Both the position numbers and the translations under genes were made by a program. Source: Membranipora membranacea (taxonomy: Eukaryota; Bryozoa; Gymnolaemata; Cheilostomatida; Membraniporidae). Taken from it: DNA of 64,000 nt. The notes under the pieces were generated by a model. That model did no database searches and was not told the DNA's origin. It saw nothing but the letters and a program-made list of their open reading frames with translations. Shown piece after piece: positions 29,201-41,438 of this stretch. The first letter of the stretch is position 1. Every line of letters begins with the position of its first letter. The DNA lies in NCBI GenBank assembly GCA_914767715.1, contig OU612067.1:17985001-18049000 (forward strand), read 5' to 3'.

Positions 29201-31471
29201 CTAAAATATAATCTCACTCGGCCATCAAATCATCGTCAATTTCAATTTTCTTGACCGACTTTCGAAGACTGACTTGATTAGATTGACCATCAAATCATTT
29301 TCTACCGGACTCGATCAATTGCCTATATTATATAATATTATAAATTATACTATTGCTGCTATATTTAGCTTGCATTGAGACTCTGTCACTTTGTAACTGG
29401 ATACAACTTTCTTTATTAAATGGCTGAGATCTAGGCTGAGATCTAGGAGATGTAGGTTGTTGCCAGCGCTATCTGTTACTTGATTTATTATGTTATCTGC
29501 CTTTAGGCGAGATAGAAATAAAGTTGGCTCAGTTCTTGTGATAGATTGTTATTGGAGTGTGCACTTCATCTAACAAAACTGTCATCCTGTTAGTGAAATA
29601 AATGTCATGTCATCATAATATGTCCATTTTAGTCTGTTGGTTTGTTTCTTTACAGAGATGCAACATTTCACAATATTAGTTTTATGACTCAATGAAGGTT
29701 TAATCTAGACCTAAGCTTGACCTCAGTAACAATCCTTATTTTTTCATTCGGCTTATTATAAGGAAACAATGTATCATTTTCCTAACGTTGATGTCCTTCT
29801 ATCTATGGAAATGACATCCGTTATCACTAAACAGTTATATATCTCCGCAATGGCAATCTGTACTGAGTAAAAACAAAAACCGGGGTTTTGTCTTGGTTGC
29901 CTAAATCAGCAGGGAAGCTCCATCAGGTAGTTCGGTACATACGTCCCAAACTCCCTGATGGTATGCTGTTGTATTAAGTTGTTTTATTGTACTGTACTCA
30001 ATACTGAGACACATCATTCTGATATCATTCCAATATGCAGACAGATTATGATATCATTTCGATATGACTCAACTTAATTAATATTCATCTTTTGTTTTAG
30101 CCATGAGACAGCTTGTGAAGTTGTGGGCAATCTGCTGAATAAGTTCAAGATAACAGACAACCCAAAGAGCTTTGCTTTGTTTGAACAGACAATCAAAAAC
30201 GAAAAAGAAGGTAACTAAACACCACCATTACAGATTTGACTTGATATTTACTTTTCTTTGCTAAGTGATTCATTTACTGAAAAACTTCACAGAAATCTGA
30301 CACAAAGTTTGATGACTGAATGATAACAGCAGCTTGGCTCTGTTCTTATCGCACAACGACATAACTTGCAAAAGGTCATTGAAAGCGAGGGTGATATCAA
30401 ATTTATTCTTCATTATTGACAGCATTTTTTCAAGAAATTGGCATATGTGATGCCTAGATAGTTTGAAGTTGTCTGAATCGATGCCAACAAAAACAGACAT
30501 GAGGCTCGTATCAGTAATCTAACTGATGTCTGATCCATAGTACCGAGATTAGTATCAAAAGTAATTATTGCAGCTGTCTGCTCCGTCAACATCAACAATA
30601 TCAAATGGAATAAAATCGACAGGCATCACTGGGAGTTCTCCTCACTTGGCTGTATAATGTATAATCTTGGTATAATCTTGCTCAAGCTATAAAATTGTAA
30701 TTAGGGAATTATAGACTCTTGTTGTTAGTCTCCATATTCAACAGGGTTGAAATTCTAATAACACGTTGTTAGTTAATTTGATTGCTTGAAATCTAAAATT
30801 TATTCAATTTTTTTGCTGTTGACTCAATAATTTTGATTCTATTATAGTGAAGCTTCGTAAAGTCGCAGATAAAGAGCACCCGCTCATCAATTACTTGCGG
30901 TGGAGTACAGAGTCCTCAGACTATAAGAGATTTGTTCTCAAAGAAAATGACTCTGGGGATATCATGGTATGTATTTATTTATTTTGAGTTGTTGTCTGAT
31001 GGATTGCCGCTTGCTGTGCTTCCTGATGTTGTTCTGTATTTTTGATCAGTTGCCGTTCTATGGTGATTGATTTTTTAATTGCCTAAAGCGCTCGCTCCGT
31101 ATTTACCTCAACAGGTGCATATCCATCAATTATGATATTTTTGGCATCACAGCTGCCTTTGTCTACAGAGATATCACTGAACTCTGAAGTTACCGCACAA
31201 TATGGCATCCTGCTATAATCATACTACCACAGTGGACACCAGAGAGGCATAGAGTTATGATCTCGATTTTATTTTACAGTATGAGGCGTTTAGTATACCT
31301 GAGCTAAATAACTTCCTCAGAGTTCTCGAAGCAGAAGAAGCTCTAAAGCTAACTGACATTCAGCAAAAATATCTGGTCCGCAGAAAACAATTAGCTGATA
31401 GGCTAAGGGAAGTAGAAGATGAACGCCATAGTACAGGAGGAGGAACAGCCTCCCTCAAAACTTCGCGATAG
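8245..31471 (+). CDS. RASSF1/3/5: RASSF1/3/5-class Ras-association protein (C1-RA-SARAH)
   Basis: Exons: 8245-8920, 10751-10826, 11617-11738, 26263-26402, 27976-28104, 28747-28958, 30101-30210, 30848-30966, 31280-31471; 1776 nt, 591 aa, every junction in phase. Residues 1-225 are disordered, basic and serine-rich. About 190-255 looks helical. A C1 zinc finger has the full H-X12-C-X2-C-X13-C-X2-C-X4-H-X2-C-X7-C pattern (H260 to C309). The RA domain runs about 384-508 (GVIKVCISIDRAINM, NLLNKFKITDNPKSFALF). It is followed by EAFSIPELNNFLRVLEAEE and a C-terminal SARAH helix (about 534-575). In known relatives RA binds Ras-like GTPases, SARAH binds MST1/2 kinases of the Hippo pathway, and C1 contributes to membrane association. 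The domain order excludes RASSF7-10, where RA is N-terminal. Which of 1, 3 or 5 it is cannot be told; it is probably a pre-duplication form. The long N-terminus has no counterpart I know. Confidence 0.93.
11739..26262 (+). other. 14.5-kb intron splitting the C1 finger codons
   Basis: The donor A|GTGAGT at 11738/11739 and acceptor TTTTGCAG|AC at 26262/26263 join in phase 1 between the third and fourth cysteine ligands of the C1 domain. Apart from the alternative N-terminal exons, I see no coding exon or RNA gene in 11739-20939 or 23192-26262. Small open frames here lack splice-site partners. A short TCTATCTATAG tandem lies near 24750-24776. Confidence 0.8.
20940..23191 (+). CDS. Alternative N-terminal module of the RASSF gene (or nested gene)
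   Basis: Two exons, 20940-21612 and 22538-23191, lie in the 14.5-kb RASSF intron. They begin with ATG after AT-rich sequence. They join in phase (G + AC, giving Asp) and end at a GTAAGG donor in phase 1, exactly the phase of the RASSF exon at 26263. Splicing there would give a 742-aa protein keeping RA and SARAH but only the second half of the C1 finger. The 442 encoded residues are rich in Ser, Gln and Pro, with an acidic serine patch (TDSEEELLAQ) and a helix-prone end (DKFKSLKDKANNLDLTLTDF). I recognise no domain. The arrangement recalls alternative-promoter isoforms of vertebrate RASSF1 and RASSF5, which lack C1. An independent nested gene with unseen 3' exons is the alternative. Confidence 0.72.
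29027..29060. repeat. Short perfect hairpin in RASSF intron
   Basis: CCAAGGAGTT and AACTCCTTGG form a perfect 10-bp stem around a six-base loop. It belongs to the dispersed GGAGTT/AACTCC hairpin family described under findings. Confidence 0.8.
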
Positions 31472-33145
31472 TGTCCAAATATGCAGGAACTAATGCTATA
31501 AACAGTAGTTTAGCAGCAGAGCAGTCGTGTTGCGCATTCATGGCCACAGCATTTTGGTGACCTGTGATGGAAGCTTCTAAAATCGGGCGAGCCCATTGAG
31601 CTGATGCCCTTACTTATCTTGGATGTGGAGATTTCGTTGATATTTTGATGCTATCACACCTAAGATGAACACATACATGAGACAGGTCAATATGTAGTTA
31701 CACATAGATCACATTTCATTGTGAGATATGCTGGACATAAACATTTCAATACCTGTCTCATTCCTTGCATTATATAAGTAAGGAATCGGTCTGAAAACGT
31801 AGTTGGAAGACCAATATTACTAAGAAGCAGATAACAAGCCTGCTGCTGTAACAAACATTTCAGCTAAACCTTGTCTAAGCTGCCCCATTATTTTTTAGGC
31901 CGCTGATATAAGGCTTACTTCAGCTGATTTACCGTCTGGTTATATTGATATATTGTGATTAAGTAGAGTTGTCTTTTCATAAATAGTAAGAGCACAACTC
32001 CTATCATTTAAATAGCGCATCAATCCATCCATGACACTTCAATAGTATTACTCACTGTATACATAGCTTGAGGTAATTTATTGATCCCTAATATCATAAC
32101 ACAGTATTAGCCCACATGGCAGTCTGTCTTTCACAGACTGCTATTTTGCAGGTGTAGATGGACTTTTTTGCAAGTTGATAAGCTTTGTAGCAAATCATGT
32201 ACAGAGAATTTGGTGATTTCTTCCATGATTTCAAAGTTTTTTTTAATTCTTGGGATGTTTTCAGCATTTGAAGAATATGCAGGTAGTTGTGCCTGCTGAA
32301 TATAACTAATATTTCAACGCCATGACTTGATTCTTGGTTTTTTTTAGCTGGTTGGGCAGTCAAGACAAATATTGCTTAGGCACAGGACTGAAAGTTGAAT
32401 CAACATAAATATTTTCTGTGAATAAATTAGTCTTACTCAATGCTCAATTAGATATTATTACGTTAAAATTATATATTATTACGTTACAATTATAACATTG
32501 TTATTTTTCTGTTCCTGAGACTGGTCTGTATGTGAGATTGGTTTGTTTCATCTTAATAAACGCTGCAGAGTAAAGCTTATGACTTTTATTGTACTCCCTT
32601 CTCCATTTGAACCGATGAGCCCCCTTTGCCGAGTCACAGATTCGAAAAGCTGTGCTCACTGAACTGAATGCTGGATCAGCTGCTTTGTTTCGGTCTAAGT
32701 GTTATGAATATGCGCTGCTTTAGCGTATTATTTTGATAGACGTAAATGGTAAGCAACGAGAAGAAAGAAATCTTGCATTAAAATGTATTGGAATTTAGAC
32801 AGAAAAACATCAAGTACAGAAATGAAGCACGAAATGATATGTAGCACTGTCTCCAGCATATATGATTTTCACTGTTTGCCTGCTCATCTATGGAGAATCG
32901 AAATTGAATTCACAGTTTTGAATTTGAAACACTATGCTTCAAGACCACTCCAAATATTCTTGCATATGGTCATGGCAATGGTAATGATGATGAAAATGTA
33001 TGCTGCGCAGGCCTAATTTTACTTGTGGCCTACTTAGAGAGACAGTGTATTGAAATTGTACTGATCATAGTTGTGAGCTCTTCATATCTCTTACGCAAAT
33101 CATAATCTTTGCCTTGCACCCGCTCTGAATTACGCATTCTTTATT
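31472..33145. other. Convergent intergenic region
   Basis: This is the 3' flank of the RASSF gene facing the 3' end of the unknown minus-strand gene. AATAAA motifs on + at 32421-32426 and 32555-32560 are candidate polyadenylation signals for RASSF, implying a 3' UTR of about 1 kb; this is inferred only. I found no other exon. The frames at 32094-32363 (-) and 32783-33016 (+) look non-coding. Confidence 0.5.
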
Positions 33146-33150
33146 TTATT
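33140..33150 (-). terminator. Polyadenylation signals overlapping the stop codon
   Basis: On the minus strand two overlapping AATAAA hexamers occupy 33150-33145 and 33145-33140. The first contains the TAA stop codon (33148-33146) of the 1024-aa gene. If used, the 3' UTR would be only tens of bases. Use is inferred, not shown. Confidence 0.5.
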
Positions 33151-36100
33151 CCCCCTGCGTTTCAACGTCAGTAGGGAGAGATGTAAAGCTATCAGGAGAT
33201 AGAGGCCTAAAGTCATCAGCAACTTCTACCTGGACATCCTGATCATCGATCACCTGATGGAAAGATTCTTCTCTTTGAGCGACTTGTTGATGATCTCCAG
33301 GATCTTCAGCTACCTGATGAAAAGAGTCTTCACTCCCTAAATTCAAATTCAGAAATTTACTATGGCAGTGACTAGTGAGACACCTTTACTTTCTATGATA
33401 AACAAGGTTTGATTTCTTTCAACGAAGGAGCCTCCCAGACTTGATCAAGAACGAAACATAGATGACAGAGCTAAAGCCTGTTCAAGATTTCAGATGCTCA
33501 TTTCCATAAGCATAAAAATGGGCATACTGATCTCGCTAATCTTCATTAAAAACTGAACTGATATGACATAGTAGAGGCATTTCATTATCAACCACTTTCT
33601 ATACCCTGGGGAAAGTGGTTGATAATAAAATGCTTCTACCAGCTATCCTGGCACAATTTGAGCGCTCAAATTAAGTTCTACCCTGATTTGTCTATACATA
33701 GTTCTGAATCTCACCATAAACAATCGAAGGCCTACTACCAAGAGCTTCAGGCTTGGCCACATCAGGGACTGATCTGTACGGGTCAGGAGTCACCGATCTG
33801 TTGTCCAGTGCAGACGCGAAGTCACGTTCAGCTGGATCCTCTTTACTATCATCTACATCAGGCATAGACTTACGCTGCCCTGCTTTCTGTATTTTCTCTG
33901 CACTGTCAGTTACATTCTGTTCTGATGAGGATTTATGTTTCATATCTTGTGCTATTCTAGCTACTGCTTTGTCCATTGGATCATCAAGTAAAGTTTGTTC
34001 TTGTTGAATGCCGTCGCTCAGTTGATTCTCACTAGTAGGATCGGATGGGTTAGAAGCAGGCTTTTCGGTAGGCGCTGTTTCAGATATTGGAGGTTTTATA
34101 GAGCCTCCGTCAGTAGCTGCCGTGTCTATTGACCTTGACTTTTCAGTGGGTTCTGAAGCTAGCTTTTCACTGATCGGTAGAGAATGTCTCTCGGTATTAT
34201 CTACAGGCTCGGATGCCTCAGTTTTCCCTCTGTCTGACCCTTGCGTAGAAGCTCGCTGTTCTTCTTTTAATGAAACCTTTGCTGTATTACTCTCATCTGC
34301 TGCCTCTTGCACTGATAACGATGGCCAAGGAGTAAAACATATTACTAGTAATGTAATAGTGCAGCACTCATCAACGCATACTATGTTGTAGGTATGTTTT
34401 CACAGCGAGAAAATCATTTCAAAAGGAACAATGATGACTTACATGTTTCCGGATATGATATGGCAGATTTATCATCATCCATTTTTTCTCCCCCTGTTTG
34501 AGATCTGGTTGCGTTGGATGTGACAGATTTATGAATTGACGATCTCTCGCCATGCTTTAAATCATGGTCTGTGGTAGTTATGGTAGTTTCACCTGAATCG
34601 AAACGACAAATTTACAGATATGGAGCTAATGTGTATTACCTATAGTAGTTCATCAGTATGGTATGACATTGAACAGAAGGGTGAAATAAGAGGAGGAGTT
34701 TACCTCACCAATGTCCGAGGAAAACTCATGGGCTGAGTGATGCCCAAAACATGCAAGATGGACATGTTGGACCTATGGTATATGCAACGGTGTAATGATA
34801 AATATATTTTTATAATATTAGGTAGCTTACAATGGAAACTACCAGATTCCTTGTGGTGATGTGAATCACTTGGTACATTTGGAGCTATGCTAGTGAGCAT
34901 AGTGCCTTCTTTATCCAGATCTTGCCCAGTGTTGCTCTAAAAAATAAACACAATTTTCAAATCTTCAAAACACTACACAGGTAGTAAGCCTGGCGTTTTC
35001 CCCTGGCACCTATATGTTATTGGGACATGAACACACACATAGACGAACAACAATAATAATAATTCTGCCCACGCTTTACCTGGTTTGTCTCGGCTAGTTT
35101 GGATTTACTATCCCTTTCATGTTTTAGCTCTCTTATCATGTCATCAATGATATCCTCTGTTAATTCATCTCTGTGTTTGGGTGGTTCACTCTATATAACA
35201 AAAATATGAATGCAAATATGTGAGTCTGGAAGTTGCTCCCTCTTTTTACATGAACAAATAACTCCTGGACATTATTTTATTCGAGTTAAAAAACTGCCGC
35301 AGAGCATGGCTTGATATTGATGAGAATGAGAAAAAATCAAGGATGGAAACTGCAGGGATGGATGTGTGTCATTATTTTATGTATCCTATTCCTGTTACAT
35401 GTTTCAGTGTTGACTGGATCAGTTATTGTATATTTTCCTGACCTGTATGGAGCCCTGACTGGGTCTGGGAGATACTCTATACTCCTTGTTCTCTGATTTA
35501 TCCACGTTCTCCAAGTCTGGAGCTTTGGAGCAGTATGGCTGCCTGTCCTCCAGCTTCTCCAGATCATTCCAGATACCAGGACCAGCTACAGGCTCATGAA
35601 CCACTCCTGGTGCCTCTTCATCTACTACACTGCAGTCTCGTGTTGATTTTACAGTCGGCGCACCTGCTACAACAACAATAATGACAATAGAAATTTACAA
35701 CAAACATGCAAAAGTCTCGGCCACAGCAATAAAAATCTTACAACATTATAGAGGTATTTTTCCAACTTATGAGTTATTTCCTAATCACAATAAGTTCAGT
35801 AATAACTCTGTACAGTTATCTTTTTGCGACTTTCTTAAAAAACCTGGCACAGATTCATTGGCAAAACTTTAACAGCATTAGATATGAAAATCTATTGCTA
35901 CTTTCACTTACCATCAAACTCCTCAGATTGCTGCACCTCCTGCTCCTTTTCTTGTGCTGCTGCTGCCGAGACTGACTTCTTACTCCCCCTTGATGCTGAG
36001 TCAGCTTCTCCTGCCTGTCTCACAGATGATTCTCGCCTCTTCTCATCCACCTGCTTTGTTGATGACCTCCTGGCTTTTTCTTCTACTTGTCTTGTTGATG

Positions 36101-39100
36101 ACCTTCTTCGTTTATCTTCATCTTGCCTTATTGCAGAATCTCGCTTGGTAAACTCCAGCTAAAAAAAAAAAGTAGTTTAAATTTAGCGTCAAGAGTTTGA
36201 TTTTTTATTTAATTGATCGATATCCACTTTATTTTTAAACCTTTAGTAAATGTTCCTTAAATACCATACTCAATGCATGGCTCAAATTGATCATCGTTAT
36301 AACATTTCACTACCTATACTCGCAAACTCACATCTGCCTGCTGTTTGGACGATTTTGGCTTGAACTCCAGATCCAGGTCAACATCACCTTCTGTGTTGCA
36401 CCTCCCGTGTAAAACCCTGCAATTTTTATTGACGAATATTGAGATTTATGCATTTATGCTGCATCAACCAGCAATGATTAGTAGCAATAATGCTCCATTT
36501 CAATGTATGTTAAAAGAGTGTTCAGATGTCTTTCCAACTTTTTAATCACCAATAATATTTTAACATTTATGGCCAATACCCTAGAGGAGAAAGTGTTAGC
36601 TTCAGATAAGTTTTGCTAGTTAGCTTGGGGTGATATATTGTTAGCTATCACTGAATTTTGACTAGGTTAGAATCTATATAATAATGTAGAAAGTTTGAGG
36701 GTGTCAAAGAAATATCTGGCCCTTAATGATTTTAAATTGGAATATGTCTTTTGCAAGCATGTGTAGATATTTGCACTCAGTATTCAGAAGCACTCCTAAT
36801 TCCAATGTTTGGTATAGCCAGATGACGCTTTGTCACGCTGTGCCAGCGACTCTGGAGTGTGGATTTCAGACTAGTTATTCACACACCTGTCAGTTTGGTA
36901 AGGTTGTTCTTCCTCCTTCTCACCAGGACTGCTAAGTTTATCTGGACTCGTCAGTCTGTTATAGTGATGTTCATCAGCTATAGAACCTATAAATACAGCA
37001 GCAGCACATACTGTTACTTAGCTGCATCGGTCGTAAAGATGTATCTACAACCCGAAGAGCCTATACGGACACCAAAGAAAATCTTAATTCTTGGAAGGCT
37101 CATGTTTAAAAATGGTATAGATCCTATCCTATACTGGTTGGCACACAAAACCTAGCAAGCCTAGGGTTAGGGTCAAAATTTTGAAGGGAAATTATGCGTT
37201 TTCTGTAGATTCGGTTTTTCTATTTCACCTAACCATATCTATCAAACGTATATGGACATAGTGTTACTGTTAGTTACCCAGAGGCTGATAAGTTGCTTCA
37301 CTATTGGTGACTGGTGATACATAACTGAGTGCTTTGGAGCCTCTTTGCTCAGACTCATCTACAAGATGCCCAATCAAAATTATGACAAAGCCAAAGCAGA
37401 AACACTTATGATACTTCAGACAGTGTCCTCTCTCTCTCTCTCTCTCTGTCCCTATCTAAATTTTTGAGGTACATAAACGATAACAATAACGATACAAGAA
37501 TGAGTTTGTATTTTTTAAATGTTTTTGTCTTCCGCGCCAAAAGTTTCAACACAAGATGCCTGTTAGTCTTCATAATACATCTATTGTACCATCACCGACA
37601 TCAACCCTCAATACACTTAATTGTTTGTCTCGACTGATTCTCAATACTCATGATGATTGCACTGATTTACCTACCAGTATATTTTGGAGGCGTTCCTTTA
37701 AGCTTTAGGCTGCCTCTCTGAGACTCCTCAGTATTCTGAGTGTCTTGAGACTCGACAGGGACATACCAACCTGACAATAAACAAATACTCATACAGTCAC
37801 TAAACCCAGCAGGCATTGTGTGTTGAACTATCCCAGGCTAAATCTGCAACCGACCAAAAATCTGATTTTTGTGACAATGTCACTAAATTCAGCTTTTTGG
37901 ATGCTCTTAAGGTAATGTCAAAGACCGATCCGAATATCAACATATCATATACCGTTGGAAAGCTTTGACATTACCTTAATTGTGAGGTCACAACACAAGA
38001 CAAAAATTGGCAGCAGCTCCTTATAGAATATCATCATTGCTTTCTTACCTGCCAGCTCTTTAGGATCTATGATTCTATACACGATCTCATATGGTTTAGC
38101 TTGGTCCTTCTTTGGATTAGTGGTCCTTTTCTTGATCTTGACGTATTTTGCCTTACCAAACAGACTGTTTGCTTTCTCCTCAGAAAATGGAATTTCTGGT
38201 TTTTCACCGTCATCCAAGAGAAACTTAGCCTTAGGATATTTATGAGCATGGTCTGTCTCGTATATTAATGACGGGTCAAGTGCTGATGATCTCGTACCAC
38301 TCTGCAACGTAATCATAATTTTACATTATTCATTTGATCTAGTTAAATCCAATCGAATTTGAAATAAGATTCTTATACCAAATTCAAAATCTAAGATAGA
38401 AAATTGGTCAAAGCAAAATTGGTCCAACTTTCAATCTTAGACTAGCTTAACTACTTCCAACATGGTTTCATATTTGTAAGCTTTTGAAAATCTGAAGCTT
38501 TATCAACAATTATTCAACGGGAAAATTTTCTCTTGCCACGACTATATAAGTTCACATTCCAAATTCTGACATAAAATCGGCGGTGTAAATACTTCTTAAT
38601 ATCCATAGTCAGTATCCAGAACACTGCAGGTATCTTTTGCCGCACTTGTCTATGGTTAATTGTGCTGTTACATATGATCATTGGTTGGTAATACATACCA
38701 ATCCACTTTGAGGAGCTGTTGATTGCTTTCTCTTACGCGTGGGAATATCTGTGGACTGTCCGTCAGTGGACTGTCTGTCAGTGTCTGATTGTCCTGGTTG
38801 CCAATCATTGGCGCGATACTTCAGGCGCAAATACTAGAATCATAATTAATAATATGATAAATCTTTAAGATTTGATATCCTATAGCATAATAAGCGTGAG
38901 GCAGTTTATTTCTTAGCTTATAATCCCAGTCTGTTGGGTTCTCACCTCAGTTCTCTCGACTTTGTCCAGTTCTTCCCAGTTCTGTCTCTCCAGATATCGT
39001 CTACGAGCAGCCAGTATGTTCTCTCGTTGTTGTTGTTTCCTGTGAATAAATTGACATTGTAGTATGCTGAGTCGGCTGGTACCAGCCGACTCAGCTTAGT

Positions 39101-41438
39101 CTTAACAATTCGCAATCAAATTATTATATTTCTTTAAATTCTTTGGCTCTAAGCAACCTGAGTCTTACAGCTGACAGTATCCACAACATACTCCATAATG
39201 CAAATAATCTTTAGATGTGCACAGACTAACTGCAGCAGCATCAACTCATCACGATAACACCACAACCTGTTACCAGCAGCTGCAGTACCTAACTTACTTG
39301 TGGAAGTAGACTATTTTCTGCTCATTGTCGAGATTTTCACCAGTAGGGTCTTGATATCCTGCGATGTAATTAGATCCATCATCTCTGATTGAGCGTGGTG
39401 GTTTATTCATCATACTAGGGGAGGGGGACTGTGGTTAAGTAATCAGAGAATAAACTGTGACAGAGAAATAAATGCACATATTATGACAAAAGGTAAACAT
39501 TCGGATGTGTACTTCATGACAAAGACATTGAAAATATGCTTAACTATAGAAAACTCAAAAATGTTTTTCATTTTTGAAAAAGTCAATTAATATTACCATG
39601 CAGGTGGTTGAGCTCAAAATTTTAGCATAATCAAGAAATATGACACCATGCACACACCAACTCTTAAGAATTTCATTCAAAATTACACGCAGCTCTAAAT
39701 TTGAAATTACACCCATTAGTTTGATGGTTAGTTCTTGACAGAATATCGTCTATGACTGAGATCTTACGTAATGTGACTTCAGTTGTGTTGGAGAGTGTCC
39801 TGGAATACGAGCAGTGGCTGAGACAGGTGGAGGCTCAAAGTCCTCAGGGTACTTTCCGCTTCCCATGCTTAATCTCTAAATATGTAAACATGGTCGAATA
39901 TTATATTGGTATTATGGCATCATATGTATAGAAAATACGAAAAGTGCTGTCGTAATTACCCAATTTGTTGAAATGCCTTGATTGTTAAGAAATAACAGAT
40001 CTGTGATGTGAAGCTCAGCCAAAAATTATAAATCACACAATATATGGTCAAACTTTTAGATTTATGTTATCGTTAAGCGTTGGTGAATTCTTTCTTCCTT
40101 TAGTAGTAGGATACCATATTTTGACCACCTATAGGATGCCAGGAAATATCCATTCATGCAGTAGCTGTCAGAGTAAAAATTCACATATGAAATATATTTG
40201 ATTTATTATTCATAATTTATTATTTGTTATTGTTATTGTTATTTATTGTTTATTATTTATTATTTTTATTTATTATTTACTATTTATTATTTATTTTTTA
40301 TTATTCATTTTTATTATTCATAATCCATACTAACTGAAAAAGCCGGTTGATTGTGATATTCTTGTTGGTCAAATGACGGTCTTAGTGAGCCGTCGTTTCT
40401 CAGCAGCTCCATGATATAAGGATCGTGTGTGTAAGGTGTCAGACCTGCTGCATCTTGGGTAGAGGGACTCATAGAACCTCGTGTCTGGCTGCTGTAACGA
40501 GCCTCAGGAGTTCTATTCTCAGGTGTGATCGCACGCTGTTCTGCCTGCTAAAATAAGTTAAATGTACTGGAAAGAATAACACTTTTCAGGAAGTAGGAAA
40601 AGTCTGCCTTTTCACACATGCGTTAAATAGCTAAATTTGTAGCTACAGTAGTCAATATTTACTCATAGAATCAAACCTTGACTGGCAAAATTTAAGCGCT
40701 AGCTAACATTAAGTCACCCCTATAGAAGCTAACCTCTAGACATAGTTGTACTACCAAATATCTTTTACAAATCGGCGAGCAAATAAAGTTATAACAATAA
40801 TTTACCATAACTATGATTTTAGTAAATCTAAAGAAATATACAATGCGATTGTGAAATCCAAATAGTTTATACCTTCTAAGGGCATATATCAGCAATGCAG
40901 GTACACTTTTTTTTTATGAACCACATAGTGTCCTTACATATCAGTGTAATAAGTTCTCAAAGCTCCTAATCTTACAGTTCTTCTTATAGGGAACTGGTTA
41001 TAGACATAATGAAGTGTATGGGGAAATAAGACCAGAGCATTTTATGGTCAGTAGGTAGTTCTGCAAGGTTTTAATGCAAAGCTCTTCCGAGTAGAAATTA
41101 TTAACTTCATCTCAACGACAGCTAAGATAAGGCTTGAAATTTGTACCCAAAGGAGCCTTGGATTATTTTACTGTGAGAATCTTGTCTTTCTACTGCAGTA
41201 CTAGCAACCTGACTAGAAAATTCTTAGGTCTACGAACGGGTAGTCCTTGTAAATCTCACTACAAATACAACAACTTCATTTAATGCTTGCTCACCTTGCT
41301 GACACGTTTGCGAACTTTCTTCCTAACTTTGACCCTAATTTTCCTCTTTACAAGAACCGTATCGTTTCCACGGATCGGGTTACCATCAGCATCCAGTGCT
41401 GCAGCGATAACCCTCTCACCATCCTCCTCACGCTCCAT
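33146..41438 (-). CDS. Unrecognised 1024-aa charged, disordered protein
   Basis: Nineteen exons on the minus strand: 41295-41438 (ATG at 41438; in-frame TAG three codons upstream), 40335-40547, 39768-39875, 39298-39428, 38946-39039, 38699-38833, 38049-38301, 37675-37770, 37278-37358, 37018-37060, 36887-36955, 36332-36416, 35912-36158, 35443-35663, 35080-35190, 34831-34936, 34443-34592, 33715-34311, 33146-33336. Phases agree throughout and the total is 3075 nt. The 43-nt exon at 37018-37060 is the least certain. The protein starts with a very basic patch (KRKIRVKVRKKVRKRVSK), then a possibly helical stretch (KKQQQRENILAARRRYLERQ), a Lys-rich segment near 340-400, a repeated RRSSTRQVEEK/RRSSTKQVDEK motif, and a long Ser/Glu/Pro-rich C-terminus. 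There is no membrane segment or catalytic domain. A cytoskeletal, ciliary or scaffold role is only a guess. Confidence 0.8.
33573..33637. repeat. Inverted repeat in last intron of the unknown gene
   Basis: Arms at 33573-33599 and 33611-33637 pair over about 26 bp with a few mismatches around an 11-base loop (core ATCAACCACTTTC / GAAAGTGGTTGAT). It lies in the intron before the terminal exon. It has no obvious relation to the other hairpins. Confidence 0.8.
37428..37447. repeat. (TC)n microsatellite
   Basis: An uninterrupted run of TC dinucleotides of about 10 units lies in an intron of the minus-strand gene. Confidence 0.85.
40198..40324. repeat. AT-rich TTATTA low-complexity tract
   Basis: About 125 bp made almost entirely of TTA/TTTA units sits directly upstream (on +) of the exon at 40335-40547. 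On the minus strand it therefore follows that exon's donor within the intron. It is a microsatellite-like tract with no coding potential. Confidence 0.85.

Noticed and set aside
40198-40324. Regulatory or matrix-attachment function for the TTATTA tract
   Set aside because: Composition alone is a simple-sequence repeat; nothing else supports a function.
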